Shown here piece by piece: positions 20,113 through 29,359 of a DNA stretch of 64,000 bases (the stretch's first letter is position 1; each line of letters opens with the position of its first letter). The stretch is from Rhodobacterales bacterium LSUCC0387 (GTDB taxonomy: Bacteria; Pseudomonadota; Alphaproteobacteria; Rhodobacterales; Rhodobacteraceae). Where the stretch lies: contig WVSR01000001.1 of NCBI GenBank assembly GCA_015689775.1, positions 1,365,501-1,429,500 on the forward strand, given 5' to 3'. The notes beneath the pieces were generated by a model. That model was not told where the DNA came from. It worked only from the letters and a program-made list of their open reading frames with translations, and made no database searches. Both the position numbers and the translations under genes were made by a program.

Positions 20113-20580
20113 TTATTGGGGCTGGCGATAGGCATCGTGGCAGGCGCCGCAGCTGCCCCCCACAGGGCCAAGCGCCGCTTGCATCGCCTCAAGACCATTG
20201 CCGGCTGCGGCCTGTAACCCTGTCGCGGCTGTGCCAAAGGCCGCCCATTTTGCAAGAAAATCATCCTGATTTTCCCAAATGGCAGGCAAGGCGCGATTGG
20301 TCGTTGCGGCCATCATGTCGCTACCTTCGGGCCAGTTAAAGGCTTGGTTCAATTGCGAAATTGCCGCCAGATTATCTGCAGCAATTTGTGCCTGTGCAGC
20401 ATCATATTCTACTGTGCCGCGCGCCATACTGCCCAAGACCCCAATATTCAGCGCCATAATCTTGAACTGCCCCTGACGCGCACCAATCGCCCCTTCATTG
20501 GCAAAAGCAGGCAGGCACGCCACAGCAAGAGCTGCAGCCAGTAGGGTGGATTTGATCGTGAAACTTGCAGAAAACGTCAT
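20113..20580 (-). CDS. Cytochrome c' (class II cytochrome c)
   Basis: A 155-residue protein with a clear signal peptide ending in LPAFA (about residue 27), a four-helix-bundle body and a single C-terminal heme motif, CGACHDAYR. That is the class II layout of cytochrome c', a periplasmic protein that binds NO and CO. The pairing with the di-heme cytochrome directly downstream suggests that the two exchange electrons (inference). Cytochromes c' often confer tolerance to nitric oxide. Confidence 0.92.
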   Translation of the reverse strand: MTFSASFTIKSTLLAAALAVACLPAFANEGAIGARQGQFKIMALNIGVLGSMARGTVEYDAAQAQIAADNLAAISQLNQAFNWPEGSDMMAATTNRALPAIWENQDDFLAKWAAFGTAATGLQAAAGNGLEAMQAALGPVGGSCGACHDAYRQPQ

Positions 20581-20766
20581 GTGAAACCCTCCGTTTCATG
20601 CGGGATTGTTAATCGGTCGTCCCAAATGACCCGTCCAGCATCAGGTCACCACCAGCAGTATCGCAACATCCAAGCACGAATGGCACGAAATTTATATGCT
20701 AATTTTGCACACGACCTGTGCCATAGCGCGCTAAGGTCACAAGATTGTGGGAGACATAGCCCCCCC

Positions 20767-20928
20767 TCAGCGCGGGGGTAAGGTTAGGGCATCGGGCCAA
20801 AACCCCAATCGCTCGGTAATAAAGACTGCAAATACAATCGCGAAAATCACGAATAGGCGCTTCACCTGCTGCGCCGATGGCGGGTTTCGCGCCCATTTGG
20901 CCGCCCGCATCAACCATATTGGCCCCAT
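20767..20928 (-). CDS. Small single-span membrane protein (53 residues)
   Basis: This short frame starts at ATG 20928 and reads MGPIWLMRAAKWARNPPSAQ, then a hydrophobic helix (RLFVIFAIVFAVFI), then TERLGFWPDALTLPPR and TGA. The amphipathic basic head, the NPPS turn, one membrane span and the WPDAL tail resemble small conserved proteins I recall from Rhodobacterales, though I cannot check this. It lies 65 bases after hpt on the same strand and could share its transcript. Its function is unknown. Confidence 0.6.
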   Translation of the reverse strand: MGPIWLMRAAKWARNPPSAQQVKRLFVIFAIVFAVFITERLGFWPDALTLPPR

Positions 20929-20993
20929 CTTACACCCCCAAGACCGATTTAGCCCCGGTCATATGGGGACAGATCGCCTTGGCTGCAATTGGC

Positions 20994-21530
20994 TTAGGTG
21001 AACCGCACGGCGCCAATATAGGGCAAATTGCGATTTCGTTGCGCGTAATCAATGCCATAGCCCACAACAAAATGATCGGGAATTTCGAACCCCGTCCATG
21101 TGGCGCTGATGTCCACCTCGCGGCGCACGGGTTTATCCAAAAGAGCGATGGTTTCCAACCGCTTTGGATCGCGCGATTTTAACAGCGACAGAACATGGCT
21201 CAGGGTAAACCCCGTATCCACGATATCCTCGACAACCAACACATCGCGCCCCCCTATTTCGCCGCGCAAATCCTTGAGAATTCGCACCTCCCGCGAGGAG
21301 GTCATTTCATTCCCGTAGGAAGACGCCTCTAAGAAATCGACTTCAACAGGCAAATTCAATTCGCGCAACAGATCCGCAATAAACATAAAAGATCCGCGCA
21401 AAAGCCCCACAACCACTAGTTTATCGGTATCCTCAAATCGCGCTTCAATCTCGCGTGCCAGTTCCTCAATCCGCGCGGCAATGGCCTTGGCCGAGATTAA
21501 AACGTCAATTTCATAGGGGCGATCTGTCAT
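20994..21530 (-). CDS. hpt: Hypoxanthine phosphoribosyltransferase
   Basis: A 178-residue type I phosphoribosyltransferase salvaging hypoxanthine (and guanine) to nucleotides. The PRPP motif is [18 protein letters not shown]. The pyrophosphate loop is [16 protein letters not shown], and the flexible loop includes [12 protein letters not shown]. It is transcribed away from the COQ10-like gene and followed by the small membrane protein gene. Confidence 0.96.
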   Translation of the reverse strand: MTDRPYEIDVLISAKAIAARIEELAREIEARFEDTDKLVVVGLLRGSFMFIADLLRELNLPVEVDFLEASSYGNEMTSSREVRILKDLRGEIGGRDVLVVEDIVDTGFTLSHVLSLLKSRDPKRLETIALLDKPVRREVDISATWTGFEIPDHFVVGYGIDYAQRNRNLPYIGAVRFT

Positions 21531-21608
21531 TTTCTTGCGCTCATTACCTTGAATTCCGCCGCCATATCTAAGACATCACAAGGTGCAAAGAAAGATGAAA
21601 GGCTGTCT

Positions 21609-22061
21609 ATGCCCTCCCATTCCGAGACGCGCACGCTGCCCTATCGCGCCCATGAGATCTATGATCTTGTGGCGGATGTGGCGCGCTATCCTGAATTCAT
21701 CCCTTGGGCCGTGGCCGCACGCGTGCGCAGTCTGACAGATCAGGGCGACCATCGCGAAATGTTAGCGGATTTAATCGTGGGTTTTAAGATGTTTCGCGAA
21801 AAATTTGGCAGCCGCGTGCGTCTGTTCGATGCAGAAATGCGGATTGAAACTGCCTATATTGACGGGCCTTTTCACCACATGATTTCCAACTGGCGCATGC
21901 GCGATTTGCCCGAGGTCGGGTGCGAGGTCAGCTTTGATGTGGATTTCGAATTCAAAAACCGCTTGCTGCAAGGGGCGGCAGGCATGTTTTTCCATGAGGC
22001 GATGACGCGGATTGTGCGCGCCTTCGAGGCCCGCGCAGAGGCGTTATATGGGAAAAAATAA
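21609..22061 (+). CDS. Coenzyme Q-binding protein COQ10 / RatA-like START domain protein
   Basis: A 150-residue START-like domain protein. It begins MPSHSETRTLPYRAHEIYDLV and shows VARYPEFIPWAVAARV and FDVDFEFKNRLLQ, the standard features of the COQ10/RatA group. Members bind lipophilic ligands such as ubiquinone and help its function or synthesis. I reject the upstream start at 21549 because the ATG at 21609 matches the family N terminus. It ends at a shared terminator and is convergent with amt. Confidence 0.9.
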   Translation: MPSHSETRTLPYRAHEIYDLVADVARYPEFIPWAVAARVRSLTDQGDHREMLADLIVGFKMFREKFGSRVRLFDAEMRIETAYIDGPFHHMISNWRMRDLPEVGCEVSFDVDFEFKNRLLQGAAGMFFHEAMTRIVRAFEARAEALYGKK

Positions 22062-22086
22062 AAAGCGGGCCTGACAGCCCGCTTTC
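22053..22086. terminator. Bidirectional terminator between COQ10-like gene and amt
   Basis: AGCGGGC (22064-22070) pairs with GCCCGCT (22077-22083) around CTGACA. On the minus strand it is followed by TTTTTATTTTTT-like sequence, giving a strong terminator for amt. On the plus strand only TTT follows, so it is weaker there. Confidence 0.8.
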
Positions 22087-22109
22087 ATGTCGTCAGGTAA
22101 ATCCCTGAT

Positions 22110-23291
22110 TTAGCTGCTCATATCATAGGCGCGTTCGCCATGGACGCTGAGATCAAGGCCATTTACTTCGGTCTCTGCATCCACGCGCAGCGGCGTGATC
22201 GTGCCAACCAGTTTTACAAGGACCACGGTCAAGACGATGGTGTACGCTCCCACCGCCGCCAAGGCACCAAGCTGCGCCACCCATGCACCCTCTCCAAAGA
22301 CGGCGATCATAATGGTGCCGAAAATCCCGCCCACACCATGCACAGCGAAGACATCCAGTGTGTCGTCAATCTTGACCTTGTTGCGGATCAAATTCACCGC
22401 CTCTTGACAAATAATGCCCGCAATTGTCCCGATGATCAGCGCCGCCACAGGCCCGACAAAGCCAGAGGCAGGGGTGATGGAGGCCAAACCTGCAATCGTG
22501 CCCGTGACGACACCCACAAGCGAGGTCTTGCCGTATTTGACGCGCTCCCAGAGCCCCCAGCTGAGTGAGGCTGCTGCGGCAGAAATATGCGTAACCGTCA
22601 GCGCCATTGCCGCGCCGCCATCCGCCGCAAGCTGACTGCCGCCATTAAAGCCGAACCAACCCACCCACAGCATCGCAGCCCCGATCATCACAAAGCCCGG
22701 ATTGTGGGGGGGCGTGGTTTGATTTTTCCGTGCGCCCAAGAAAACTGCTATCACCAAAGCCGCAAGGCCTGCGGTTTCATGCACCACAATCCCGCCCGCG
22801 AAATCGCGCACGCCTGTCTCGCCAAAGATGCCACCATCCGACATCATGCCGCCGCCCCAGATCCAATGCACGACAGGCGAATAAACGATCAGCATCCAAA
22901 GCGCAGAAAACAGTAGCACAAAGCCGAATCCAACCCGTTCCACATAGGCGCCCACAATCAAGGCGGGGGTGATAATCGCAAAGGTCATTTGGAACGCAAA
23001 AAACAGGATTTCGGGCAGGCTGTCAGACAGGCTATCTGCGGTGACCCCGTTGAGAAATGCCTTGTCCAATCCGCCCCAAAATCCCGAGGTGCCAGATCCA
23101 AAGGCGATGGAGTAGCCAAAAGCGAGCCATAAAATCGACATCAAACAGGCGATTGCGTAGCAATGCATAAACACGCTGAGCACGTTGCGCGCACGCACCA
23201 ACCCCCCATAGAAAAGCGCCAAGCCTGGCAAGGTCATGAACAGAACCAACGCCGTGGCGACTATGATCCACGCTGTATCGGCAGCATTCAT
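22110..23291 (-). CDS. amt: Ammonium transporter (Amt/MEP/Rh family)
   Basis: A 393-residue inner-membrane ammonium channel with about eleven membrane helices. The paired pore histidines are recognisable in IVVHETAGL and VFAVHGVGG. The phenylalanine-gate region and the C-terminal tail GLDLSVHGERAYD, which receives GlnK/GlnB, are present. The start MNAADTAWIIVATALV lacks the N-terminal signal peptide found in E. coli AmtB. No glnK gene is adjacent: only about 150 bases separate it from pncC. It is likely under nitrogen control by the NtrBC system encoded at 26.8-29.3 kb (inference). Confidence 0.95.
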   Translation of the reverse strand: MNAADTAWIIVATALVLFMTLPGLALFYGGLVRARNVLSVFMHCYAIACLMSILWLAFGYSIAFGSGTSGFWGGLDKAFLNGVTADSLSDSLPEILFFAFQMTFAIITPALIVGAYVERVGFGFVLLFSALWMLIVYSPVVHWIWGGGMMSDGGIFGETGVRDFAGGIVVHETAGLAALVIAVFLGARKNQTTPPHNPGFVMIGAAMLWVGWFGFNGGSQLAADGGAAMALTVTHISAAAASLSWGLWERVKYGKTSLVGVVTGTIAGLASITPASGFVGPVAALIIGTIAGIICQEAVNLIRNKVKIDDTLDVFAVHGVGGIFGTIMIAVFGEGAWVAQLGALAAVGAYTIVLTVVLVKLVGTITPLRVDAETEVNGLDLSVHGERAYDMSS

Positions 23292-23440
23292 TGCATCGTC
23301 CCTTCTTTTTTCATTTGCCCGCCTCAAAGCGGGATTCATCTGACGAAAAAAGAGGCAAGCTGTGGATTAGGCGATGAAATCTTGGTCAATCTTCAAATTG
23401 GCGCGAAATTAATGCGCAAATTACACGCTATGCTTAAATT

Positions 23441-23920
23441 TTAATCGCTTTGAGAAATGGCGTGGTGCAGCAGGCGCACGGCGTAATCGCGCGCGGCGAT
23501 GCGCACATTCGCGCGTCCAAGCGCACCAAAATCAACTTGCTCAAGCGCCACACCCGCAGGGCTTGCAAGGCCAAAGCAAACGCGGCCCTCAGGTTTATGT
23601 GCGCTGCCCCCTGGCCCGGCGATGCCTGTAATCGACACGGCCATCTCGACCCCCGCACGGGTTTTGGCCCCAAGGGCCATTTCACGCGCAACCTCGTTTG
23701 AAACCGCGCCAAACGCCGCAAGCGTCTCAGGCGAGACACCGAGAAGGTCAATTTTGGCCTGATTGGAATAGGTGACAAAGCCGCGTTCAAATACGGCGCT
23801 TGATCCTGCAACATCGGTAAGCGCGGCACTGACCATTCCGCCCGTGCAGCTTTCGGCTGTGGCGATGCGCAGCCCCTTGTCTCGGGCCGTCTGGATGATA
23901 TCTGCGCTTAAATCAGCCAT
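23441..23920 (-). CDS. pncC: CinA-family amidohydrolase (PncC, nicotinamide-nucleotide amidase)
   Basis: A 159-residue stand-alone CinA C-terminal domain. PncC deamidates nicotinamide mononucleotide to nicotinate mononucleotide in NAD recycling. ATAESCTGGMVSAALTDVAGSS near residue 20 contains the catalytic Ser region, and VSITGIAGPGG is the second signature. There is no N-terminal molybdopterin-like domain, so this is not full CinA. It overlaps pgpA by 13 bases and ends the ispDF-pgpA-pncC operon. Confidence 0.93.
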   Translation of the reverse strand: MADLSADIIQTARDKGLRIATAESCTGGMVSAALTDVAGSSAVFERGFVTYSNQAKIDLLGVSPETLAAFGAVSNEVAREMALGAKTRAGVEMAVSITGIAGPGGSAHKPEGRVCFGLASPAGVALEQVDFGALGRANVRIAARDYAVRLLHHAISQSD

Positions 23921-24396
23921 AGATGCGCGATAGCGGCCAGAATTGCGACCACAAGCGCGGCAAGCCAGCCTGCAATCACATCATCCATCATCACCCAAAC
24001 CCCGCCGCGCTTGGCATCTGCCCAAGCCACGGGTGCGGGTTTCCAAATGTCGAAAAGACGAAACGCGATAAAGGCAGTCAGTATGCCTGGCCACAGCGCC
24101 AAGATAGAGACATCCGCGAAGATCGCCCCATAAGAGACGGGCCAAAGCGCGATCCATTGTCCTGCGACCTCGTCAATCACGAATTCCGAAGGGTCATCTT
24201 CGGCGCCACTGCGGATTTCTGTTTCAATCGCCCATGATCCAAGGGCAAAGACGGCGATTGTCGCCGTGGCAAGCAGCCAAAACCCGCCCAATTCATGCAA
24301 GGCCCATGCAAGCGGCAGCGCGGCCAAGCTGCCCCATGTGCCAGGGGCAGGGCGCAGGCGACCCACGCCAAAAACAGTTGCAATCCAATATGTCAT
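23908..24396 (-). CDS. pgpA: Phosphatidylglycerophosphatase A
   Basis: A 162-residue inner-membrane phosphatase that makes phosphatidylglycerol from phosphatidylglycerophosphate. [22 protein letters not shown] is the typical N-terminal motif. [18 protein letters not shown] is the acidic catalytic loop, and [21 protein letters not shown] is the family signature. Several membrane helices follow. It overlaps ispDF by four bases (ATGA) and pncC by 13. Confidence 0.94.
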   Translation of the reverse strand: MTYWIATVFGVGRLRPAPGTWGSLAALPLAWALHELGGFWLLATATIAVFALGSWAIETEIRSGAEDDPSEFVIDEVAGQWIALWPVSYGAIFADVSILALWPGILTAFIAFRLFDIWKPAPVAWADAKRGGVWVMMDDVIAGWLAALVVAILAAIAHLWLI

Positions 24397-25592
24397 GGTT
24401 TCACCAATGTGACTGTGGCTATCGCGGCGATCCCTTCCTTGCGGCCTGTAAAGCCCAGTTTCTCGGTTGTTGTGGCTTTGACCGATACGCGATCTTGGTC
24501 GATGCTCAGCAGTTCTGACAAACGCGCACGCATCGCGGCTGAGACGGGCCCGATCTTAGGGGTCTCGCACATGAAGGTCAGATCAACATTACTGATCCCA
24601 TAGCCACGCGATGCTGCCAGTTTGACCGCATGAATGAGGAAAATGTCGCTTGGCGCGCCTTTCCATTGCGGGTCGGATGGCGGGAAATGGGTGCCAATAT
24701 CCCCTTCGGCCAAGGCCCCGTAAATCGCATCTGTTACAGTGTGCAACCCGACATCCGCGTCCGAATGCCCTTTGAGCGCGCGATCATGCGGGATTTTTAC
24801 CCCGCAGAGGATTACGTGATCCCCCGCGCAAAAGGCATGAACATCAAAGCCATTACCAATCCGAATATCCATTGCGCTGCTTGCCCCTATGACATGGCCC
24901 GCGCGGATAAAATCCGCAGCTGTGGTCAGTTTAAAATTTTGTTCATCCCCCGCAACCACCCTAATTTTAACTCCATGTGCAAGGGCAATGGCGACATCAT
25001 CAGCGGCGTCTTCCCCTGCGGCGGCATAGGCTTGTGAAATGGTGGAATAGTGAAAGGCTTGTGGCGTTTGTGCGCGAAATAACCCGTCTCGCGATTGAAT
25101 TTGTGAAACGTGACCTTCCCCCGCACGCCACAGAGCATCGGTCATGGGCAGGGCGGGTGCGGTGGCAAAACAGCCGGTTTCGCGCAGCGCGGCAATCACA
25201 TCTTGCACGATGCGGGCCGCCACGAAGGGGCGCGCGGCATCATGGATCAAGATATGGGCGGTTTTATCGCTCACAGCAGCCAAACCCGCCTGCACCGAGG
25301 CGCTGCGCGTGGCCCCGCCAAAGGCGAGCGTAATTCGCTTCGCATCCGTCCCAAGCGCCTCACGGGCGAGCGCCTCATCATCGGGGTGAATAACCACGAT
25401 GGTCTGCGCGAAATCCGCAGCATCCCAGAGCGCCCGAACGGCGCGGCGCAAAACGGGGACGCCCCCCAAACTGCGATATTGTTTGGGCAAACCGCCGCCT
25501 GCGCGCGTGCCCCGACCCGCGGCCACAACCAGCGCCACGAGCGGTGCAGCCGTCAAAGAGTGTGCGGTGTGGGATGGGCCAGATTTATCCAT
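24393..25592 (-). CDS. ispDF: Bifunctional IspD/IspF isoprenoid enzyme
   Basis: A 399-residue fusion of two steps of the non-mevalonate pathway. The N-terminal half (about 1-235) is the cytidylyltransferase IspD, with [17 protein letters not shown] and [12 protein letters not shown]. The C-terminal half (about 240-399) is the cyclodiphosphate synthase IspF, with [25 protein letters not shown] and [17 protein letters not shown]. The fusion is a known alphaproteobacterial arrangement. It heads an operon with pgpA and pncC and is divergent from dusB. Confidence 0.96.
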   Translation of the reverse strand: MDKSGPSHTAHSLTAAPLVALVVAAGRGTRAGGGLPKQYRSLGGVPVLRRAVRALWDAADFAQTIVVIHPDDEALAREALGTDAKRITLAFGGATRSASVQAGLAAVSDKTAHILIHDAARPFVAARIVQDVIAALRETGCFATAPALPMTDALWRAGEGHVSQIQSRDGLFRAQTPQAFHYSTISQAYAAAGEDAADDVAIALAHGVKIRVVAGDEQNFKLTTAADFIRAGHVIGASSAMDIRIGNGFDVHAFCAGDHVILCGVKIPHDRALKGHSDADVGLHTVTDAIYGALAEGDIGTHFPPSDPQWKGAPSDIFLIHAVKLAASRGYGISNVDLTFMCETPKIGPVSAAMRARLSELLSIDQDRVSVKATTTEKLGFTGRKEGIAAIATVTLVKP

Positions 25593-25784
25593 AGATCAGG
25601 TGATAGGGGCTAAGCCTATGACGCACAATACGGATCAGCGCTCTGCATATTTTTTGGTCGTGGTGATTAAATATTGTGCATTTGTGTAAATTGCCCCAGT
25701 ATAAGGTCGCGTTTCTTTTGATCTCCCGCCCCAAAGCAGATTAGGCCAAACCCATCTGCACAAAGAATAGGCAGCTCAGCGCAC

Positions 25785-26789
25785 ATGCCCATCCAACTTG
25801 GCGATATCAGTCTTGACCCGCCCGTCTTTCTGGCCCCGATGGCGGGGATCACCGATTTGCCTTATCGTAAATTGGTTGCGTCTTTCGGCGCGGGGTTGGT
25901 CGTCTCAGAGATGGTTGCAAGCCAAGATATGGTCAATGCTAAGCCCGCCGCCCGCGCGAAGGCCGAGCTTGGGTTCGGCATTGTGGCCTCAGCCGTTCAA
26001 TTGGCTGGCCGCGATCCCCATTGGATGGGGGAAGCCGCCCGCATGGCAGAGGCCGAAGGGGCAAACATCATTGATATCAACATGGGCTGCCCTGCGAAAA
26101 AGGTCACATCTGGCTCAGGTCCGGGGGCCTGTGGGGCGGCCTTGCTGCGCGATCTGTCTCATGCCCGCGCCGTGCTTGAGGTGGTGACACGTGCGGTTGC
26201 TGTTCCCGTCACCCTAAAGATGCGCCTTGGGTGGGATGATGCGTGCGAAAACGCACCGCAGGTCGCCCGTATGGCCCAAGATTTGGGTATTGCCATGCTG
26301 ACCGTGCACGGCCGCACGCGGGCACAGTTCTATAAGGGCCATGCCAATTGGCAGGCCATTCGGACCTTTCGTGAGGCGGTTGATATTCCGCTGATCGCCA
26401 ATGGCGATATCGTGGATGCGCAAACCGCCACGCTGGCGATGGCGCAATCGGGGGCAAATGGCGTCATGGTGGGGCGCGGTGCGCAAGGGCGGCCTTGGGT
26501 GCTGCGCGATATCGCGGTGGGTCTATCCGGAAAGACGCGCGCTGATGCCCCCAAAGGCGCGGCCCTTTATCAGATAATCGCGCGCCATTACGAGGATATG
26601 CTGTCCTTCTATGGCAAAACATTGGGGGCAAAGGTCGCCCGCAAGCATCTGGGTTGGTATCTGGATGCGGCTGGGGTCGGGGATGCGCCACGCCGTGCCG
26701 TGTTGACCACGGATGACCCCGAAGAGGTTTTGCGCCTGCTGCGTCCGGCCCTAACCGATGAACATTCACAAACGGACTGCGCCGCATGA
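25785..26789 (+). CDS. dusB: tRNA-dihydrouridine synthase B (NifR3)
   Basis: A 334-residue FMN enzyme reducing uridines in tRNA. The catalytic Cys is residue 102 in NMGCPAKKVTSGSGPGACG. The FMN-binding barrel shows LAPMAGITDLPYRKL, TVHGRTRAQFYKG and GVMVGRGAQGRPW. In Rhodobacter this gene is called nifR3 and heads the ntrBC operon, as here: it overlaps ntrB by four bases. It is divergent from ispDF across about 190 bases, which should contain the operon promoter. Confidence 0.96.
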   Translation: MPIQLGDISLDPPVFLAPMAGITDLPYRKLVASFGAGLVVSEMVASQDMVNAKPAARAKAELGFGIVASAVQLAGRDPHWMGEAARMAEAEGANIIDINMGCPAKKVTSGSGPGACGAALLRDLSHARAVLEVVTRAVAVPVTLKMRLGWDDACENAPQVARMAQDLGIAMLTVHGRTRAQFYKGHANWQAIRTFREAVDIPLIANGDIVDAQTATLAMAQSGANGVMVGRGAQGRPWVLRDIAVGLSGKTRADAPKGAALYQIIARHYEDMLSFYGKTLGAKVARKHLGWYLDAAGVGDAPRRAVLTTDDPEEVLRLLRPALTDEHSQTDCAA

Positions 26790-27853
26790 GCCCTGTAATT
26801 TCTGACATGATCTGGTCATCCTTGCCGATCCCCGCGCTGATTATTGACGGGCGCGATTTGATCCTATCGGTCAATCCTGCTGCTGAGACATTTCTTAACG
26901 CCTCCGAGCGCAGTTTGACAGGCAACCCTGTCTGGGATCGCGTCTTTGTAGATGCCCCGATGGAGGAGGCTTTGGCCCGCGTGCGTCAAGGTCAATCCGC
27001 GCTTTTTGTGGGCGGTGTGGATGTTGGCACAGGATCCAAAAAACCTGTCTCCTGTGATGTGCAGCTTGCCCCTGTGAGCGAGGGGGGCGATCAGGTAATG
27101 ATGCTGCTTGAAAGCCGCGAATTGGCTGGGCGGCTTGATCGGGGCTTGGTCAGTAAATCCGCCGCGCGGTCAGCCATTGGTATGGCCGAGATGTTGGCGC
27201 ATGAGATCAAAAACCCGCTTGCGGGGATCACGGGTGCGGCGCAATTGATTTCGATGAATGCCAGCGGCGAAGATCGTGAGTTGACCGATCTCATCGTAGA
27301 GGAAACGCGGCGTATTGTGAAATTGCTTGAGCAGGTCGAAGAATTCGGGAATCTACGCCCGCCTGAATGTAAGGCGGTTAATATCCACGATATCCTTGAT
27401 CGCGCGCGCAAATCTGCGGCGGTGGGGTTTGCTGCGCATATGCGTATTTTGGATCAATATGACCCATCTTTGCCGCCGACTTGGGTGGACTCGGATCAGA
27501 TTTTGCAAGTGTTCTTGAACCTGCTGAAAAACGCCGCCGAAGCGGGCCGTGAAGGTGGCACAATCACCATTCGCAGTTTTTACGAGGCGGGCTTGCGACT
27601 GCGCAAACGTGATGGCAGCGCCGCATCTATGCCCCTGCAGGTCGAGATCATTGACGATGGCCCAGGCATTGCGCCCGAGCGTCAAAGCGAAATTTTTGAA
27701 CCCTTTGTATCGGGTCGCGAAAACGGCACGGGGCTTGGCCTTGCCTTGGTTTCTAAAATCATTTCCGACCACGATGGCTGGATCGCGCTCGACAGCGTGC
27801 CGGGCCGAACTGTGTTTCGGATATCTTTGCCAATCGCGCCGCGCGGCGTATGA
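26786..27853 (+). CDS. ntrB: Nitrogen sensor histidine kinase NtrB
   Basis: A 355-residue cytoplasmic kinase/phosphatase. An N-terminal PAS domain runs about 10-110. His139 is in EMLAHEIKNPLAGI. The GHKL domain shows QVFLNLLKNAAEAG, IIDDGPGIAPE and NGTGLGLALVSKII. In the family, PII proteins set its activity and it phosphorylates NtrC. It overlaps dusB and precedes ntrC by 15 bases. Confidence 0.96.
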   Translation: MSPVISDMIWSSLPIPALIIDGRDLILSVNPAAETFLNASERSLTGNPVWDRVFVDAPMEEALARVRQGQSALFVGGVDVGTGSKKPVSCDVQLAPVSEGGDQVMMLLESRELAGRLDRGLVSKSAARSAIGMAEMLAHEIKNPLAGITGAAQLISMNASGEDRELTDLIVEETRRIVKLLEQVEEFGNLRPPECKAVNIHDILDRARKSAAVGFAAHMRILDQYDPSLPPTWVDSDQILQVFLNLLKNAAEAGREGGTITIRSFYEAGLRLRKRDGSAASMPLQVEIIDDGPGIAPERQSEIFEPFVSGRENGTGLGLALVSKIISDHDGWIALDSVPGRTVFRISLPIAPRGV

Positions 27854-27868
27854 GTAGGAGTTGAGACG

Positions 27869-29263
27869 ATGGATGGCACCGTTCTGGTTGCAGATGATGA
27901 CCGCACAATTCGCACTGTATTAACGCAGGCGTTGACGCGGGCAGGGTGCAAGGTTCACGCAACCTCTAGCTTGATAACGCTGATGCGATGGGTTGAGGAG
28001 GGCAAGGGTGATCTGGTGATTTCTGATGTGGTCATGCCAGATGGCAACGGCCTTGAGACATTGCCGAAGATCACGGAAACGCGCCCCGGCCTGCCGGTTA
28101 TCATCATATCGGCCCAAAACACTATCATGACGGCGATCCAAGCCACCGAAAAAGATGCCTATGATTATTTGCCGAAACCCTTTGACTTGCCAGATTTGAT
28201 GAAACGCGCGGCCCGCGCGCTGGATCAAAAGCGGCGGGCGGCAGTTGCGCCGCCCTCGCGGGATGCCGGCGTTGATGGCGAGGCGCGCGCCACTGTCGCG
28301 CAACATGACCTGCCGCTTGTAGGGCGCACGGCTGCAATGCAGGCGCTTTATCGATTGGTTGCGCGGGTTATGAACACCGATCTGCCCGTTCTAATTTCTG
28401 GCGAAAGCGGCACGGGCAAAAGCCTGATTGCGCGGGCGATCCATGATTTCTCAGACCGCCGCACGTTGCCTTTTGTTGTGGCAAGCGCCGATGATCTGGA
28501 AGGAGTCGATGGCCCCTCCACGCTGCTTGCGCGGGCTAAGGGCGGCTCGATCCTATTTGATGAGGTGTCTGATCTCAGCGATGAGGCGCAGGCCCGTATC
28601 GTGCGTCTGCTTGACACGATGCGCGAGAATGATGCCCGTGTGATGGCTACAAGCCAGCGCGATCTATCCGAAAAAATGGACGCAGGCGATTTTCGCCAAG
28701 ATTTGTTCTACCGCCTTGGGGGCGTGTCAATTTCTGTGCCATCCTTGCGCGAAAGGGTGGATGATATCGCGCTCTTGGCCGAGCATTTCTTGATTCGAGC
28801 TGAACGCGATGGCATGCCCTTGCGCCGCTTGTCCGATAATACGGTGGAATTGATGCGCGCCTATTCATGGCCGGGAAATGTGCGGCAATTGGAAAACACC
28901 ATTCGCCGTTTGGTGGTCACAGGGCAAGGCGAAGATATCGCGCGTGCCGAATTGCAAACTGTGCTTGGCAATCAGCCCGCGATGGGGCCATTGACGGGCG
29001 GCGGCGATGGGGATCGTTTATCCGCCTCTGTGGCCAAGTATTTGCTGCGTTATTTTGATCTACACGGCCGTGTCTTGCCGCCCCCAGGCTTGCACGCACG
29101 GATCCTGCGCGAAGTGGAAACGCCACTTTTGGAAATCGCGCTTGAGGCCACGGGCGGCAATCAGGCGAAATGCGCCGATTTGCTCGGTATCAATCGAAAT
29201 ACCCTCCGAAAGAAAGTCTCTGATCTCGATATCCGCGTGACACGGCGGCGTAAATTGATGTAA
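27869..29263 (+). CDS. ntrC: Nitrogen response regulator NtrC lacking the GAFTGA loop
   Basis: A 464-residue regulator with a receiver domain (phospho-acceptor Asp53 in [12 protein letters not shown]), an AAA+ domain (Walker A GESGTGKS at 178-185) and a Fis-type helix-turn-helix ending [15 protein letters not shown]. Between Walker A and the [10 protein letters not shown] Walker B, about 25 residues usually found in sigma-54 activators are missing, including GAFTGA. NtrC of Rhodobacter capsulatus shows the same loss and activates sigma-70 promoters, so the same is likely here. It follows ntrB closely, and ntrY begins 96 bases downstream. Confidence 0.96.
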   Translation: MDGTVLVADDDRTIRTVLTQALTRAGCKVHATSSLITLMRWVEEGKGDLVISDVVMPDGNGLETLPKITETRPGLPVIIISAQNTIMTAIQATEKDAYDYLPKPFDLPDLMKRAARALDQKRRAAVAPPSRDAGVDGEARATVAQHDLPLVGRTAAMQALYRLVARVMNTDLPVLISGESGTGKSLIARAIHDFSDRRTLPFVVASADDLEGVDGPSTLLARAKGGSILFDEVSDLSDEAQARIVRLLDTMRENDARVMATSQRDLSEKMDAGDFRQDLFYRLGGVSISVPSLRERVDDIALLAEHFLIRAERDGMPLRRLSDNTVELMRAYSWPGNVRQLENTIRRLVVTGQGEDIARAELQTVLGNQPAMGPLTGGGDGDRLSASVAKYLLRYFDLHGRVLPPPGLHARILREVETPLLEIALEATGGNQAKCADLLGINRNTLRKKVSDLDIRVTRRRKLM

Positions 29264-29359
29264 ACCCGCCACAGGGCGTGACATATGGGCGACATATAGC
29301 GCGCGTCAGGCGAAATTTGTGGCCCCGTTTCTGGGCCGCGTAAAAGACAGGCGGGGCAG

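Noticed and set aside
23405-23425. Imperfect GCGC inverted repeat upstream of amt as an NtrC site
   Set aside because: It does not fit a known NtrC consensus well enough to report.
25110-25613. 167-residue plus-strand frame
   Set aside because: Antisense to ispDF and without family features.
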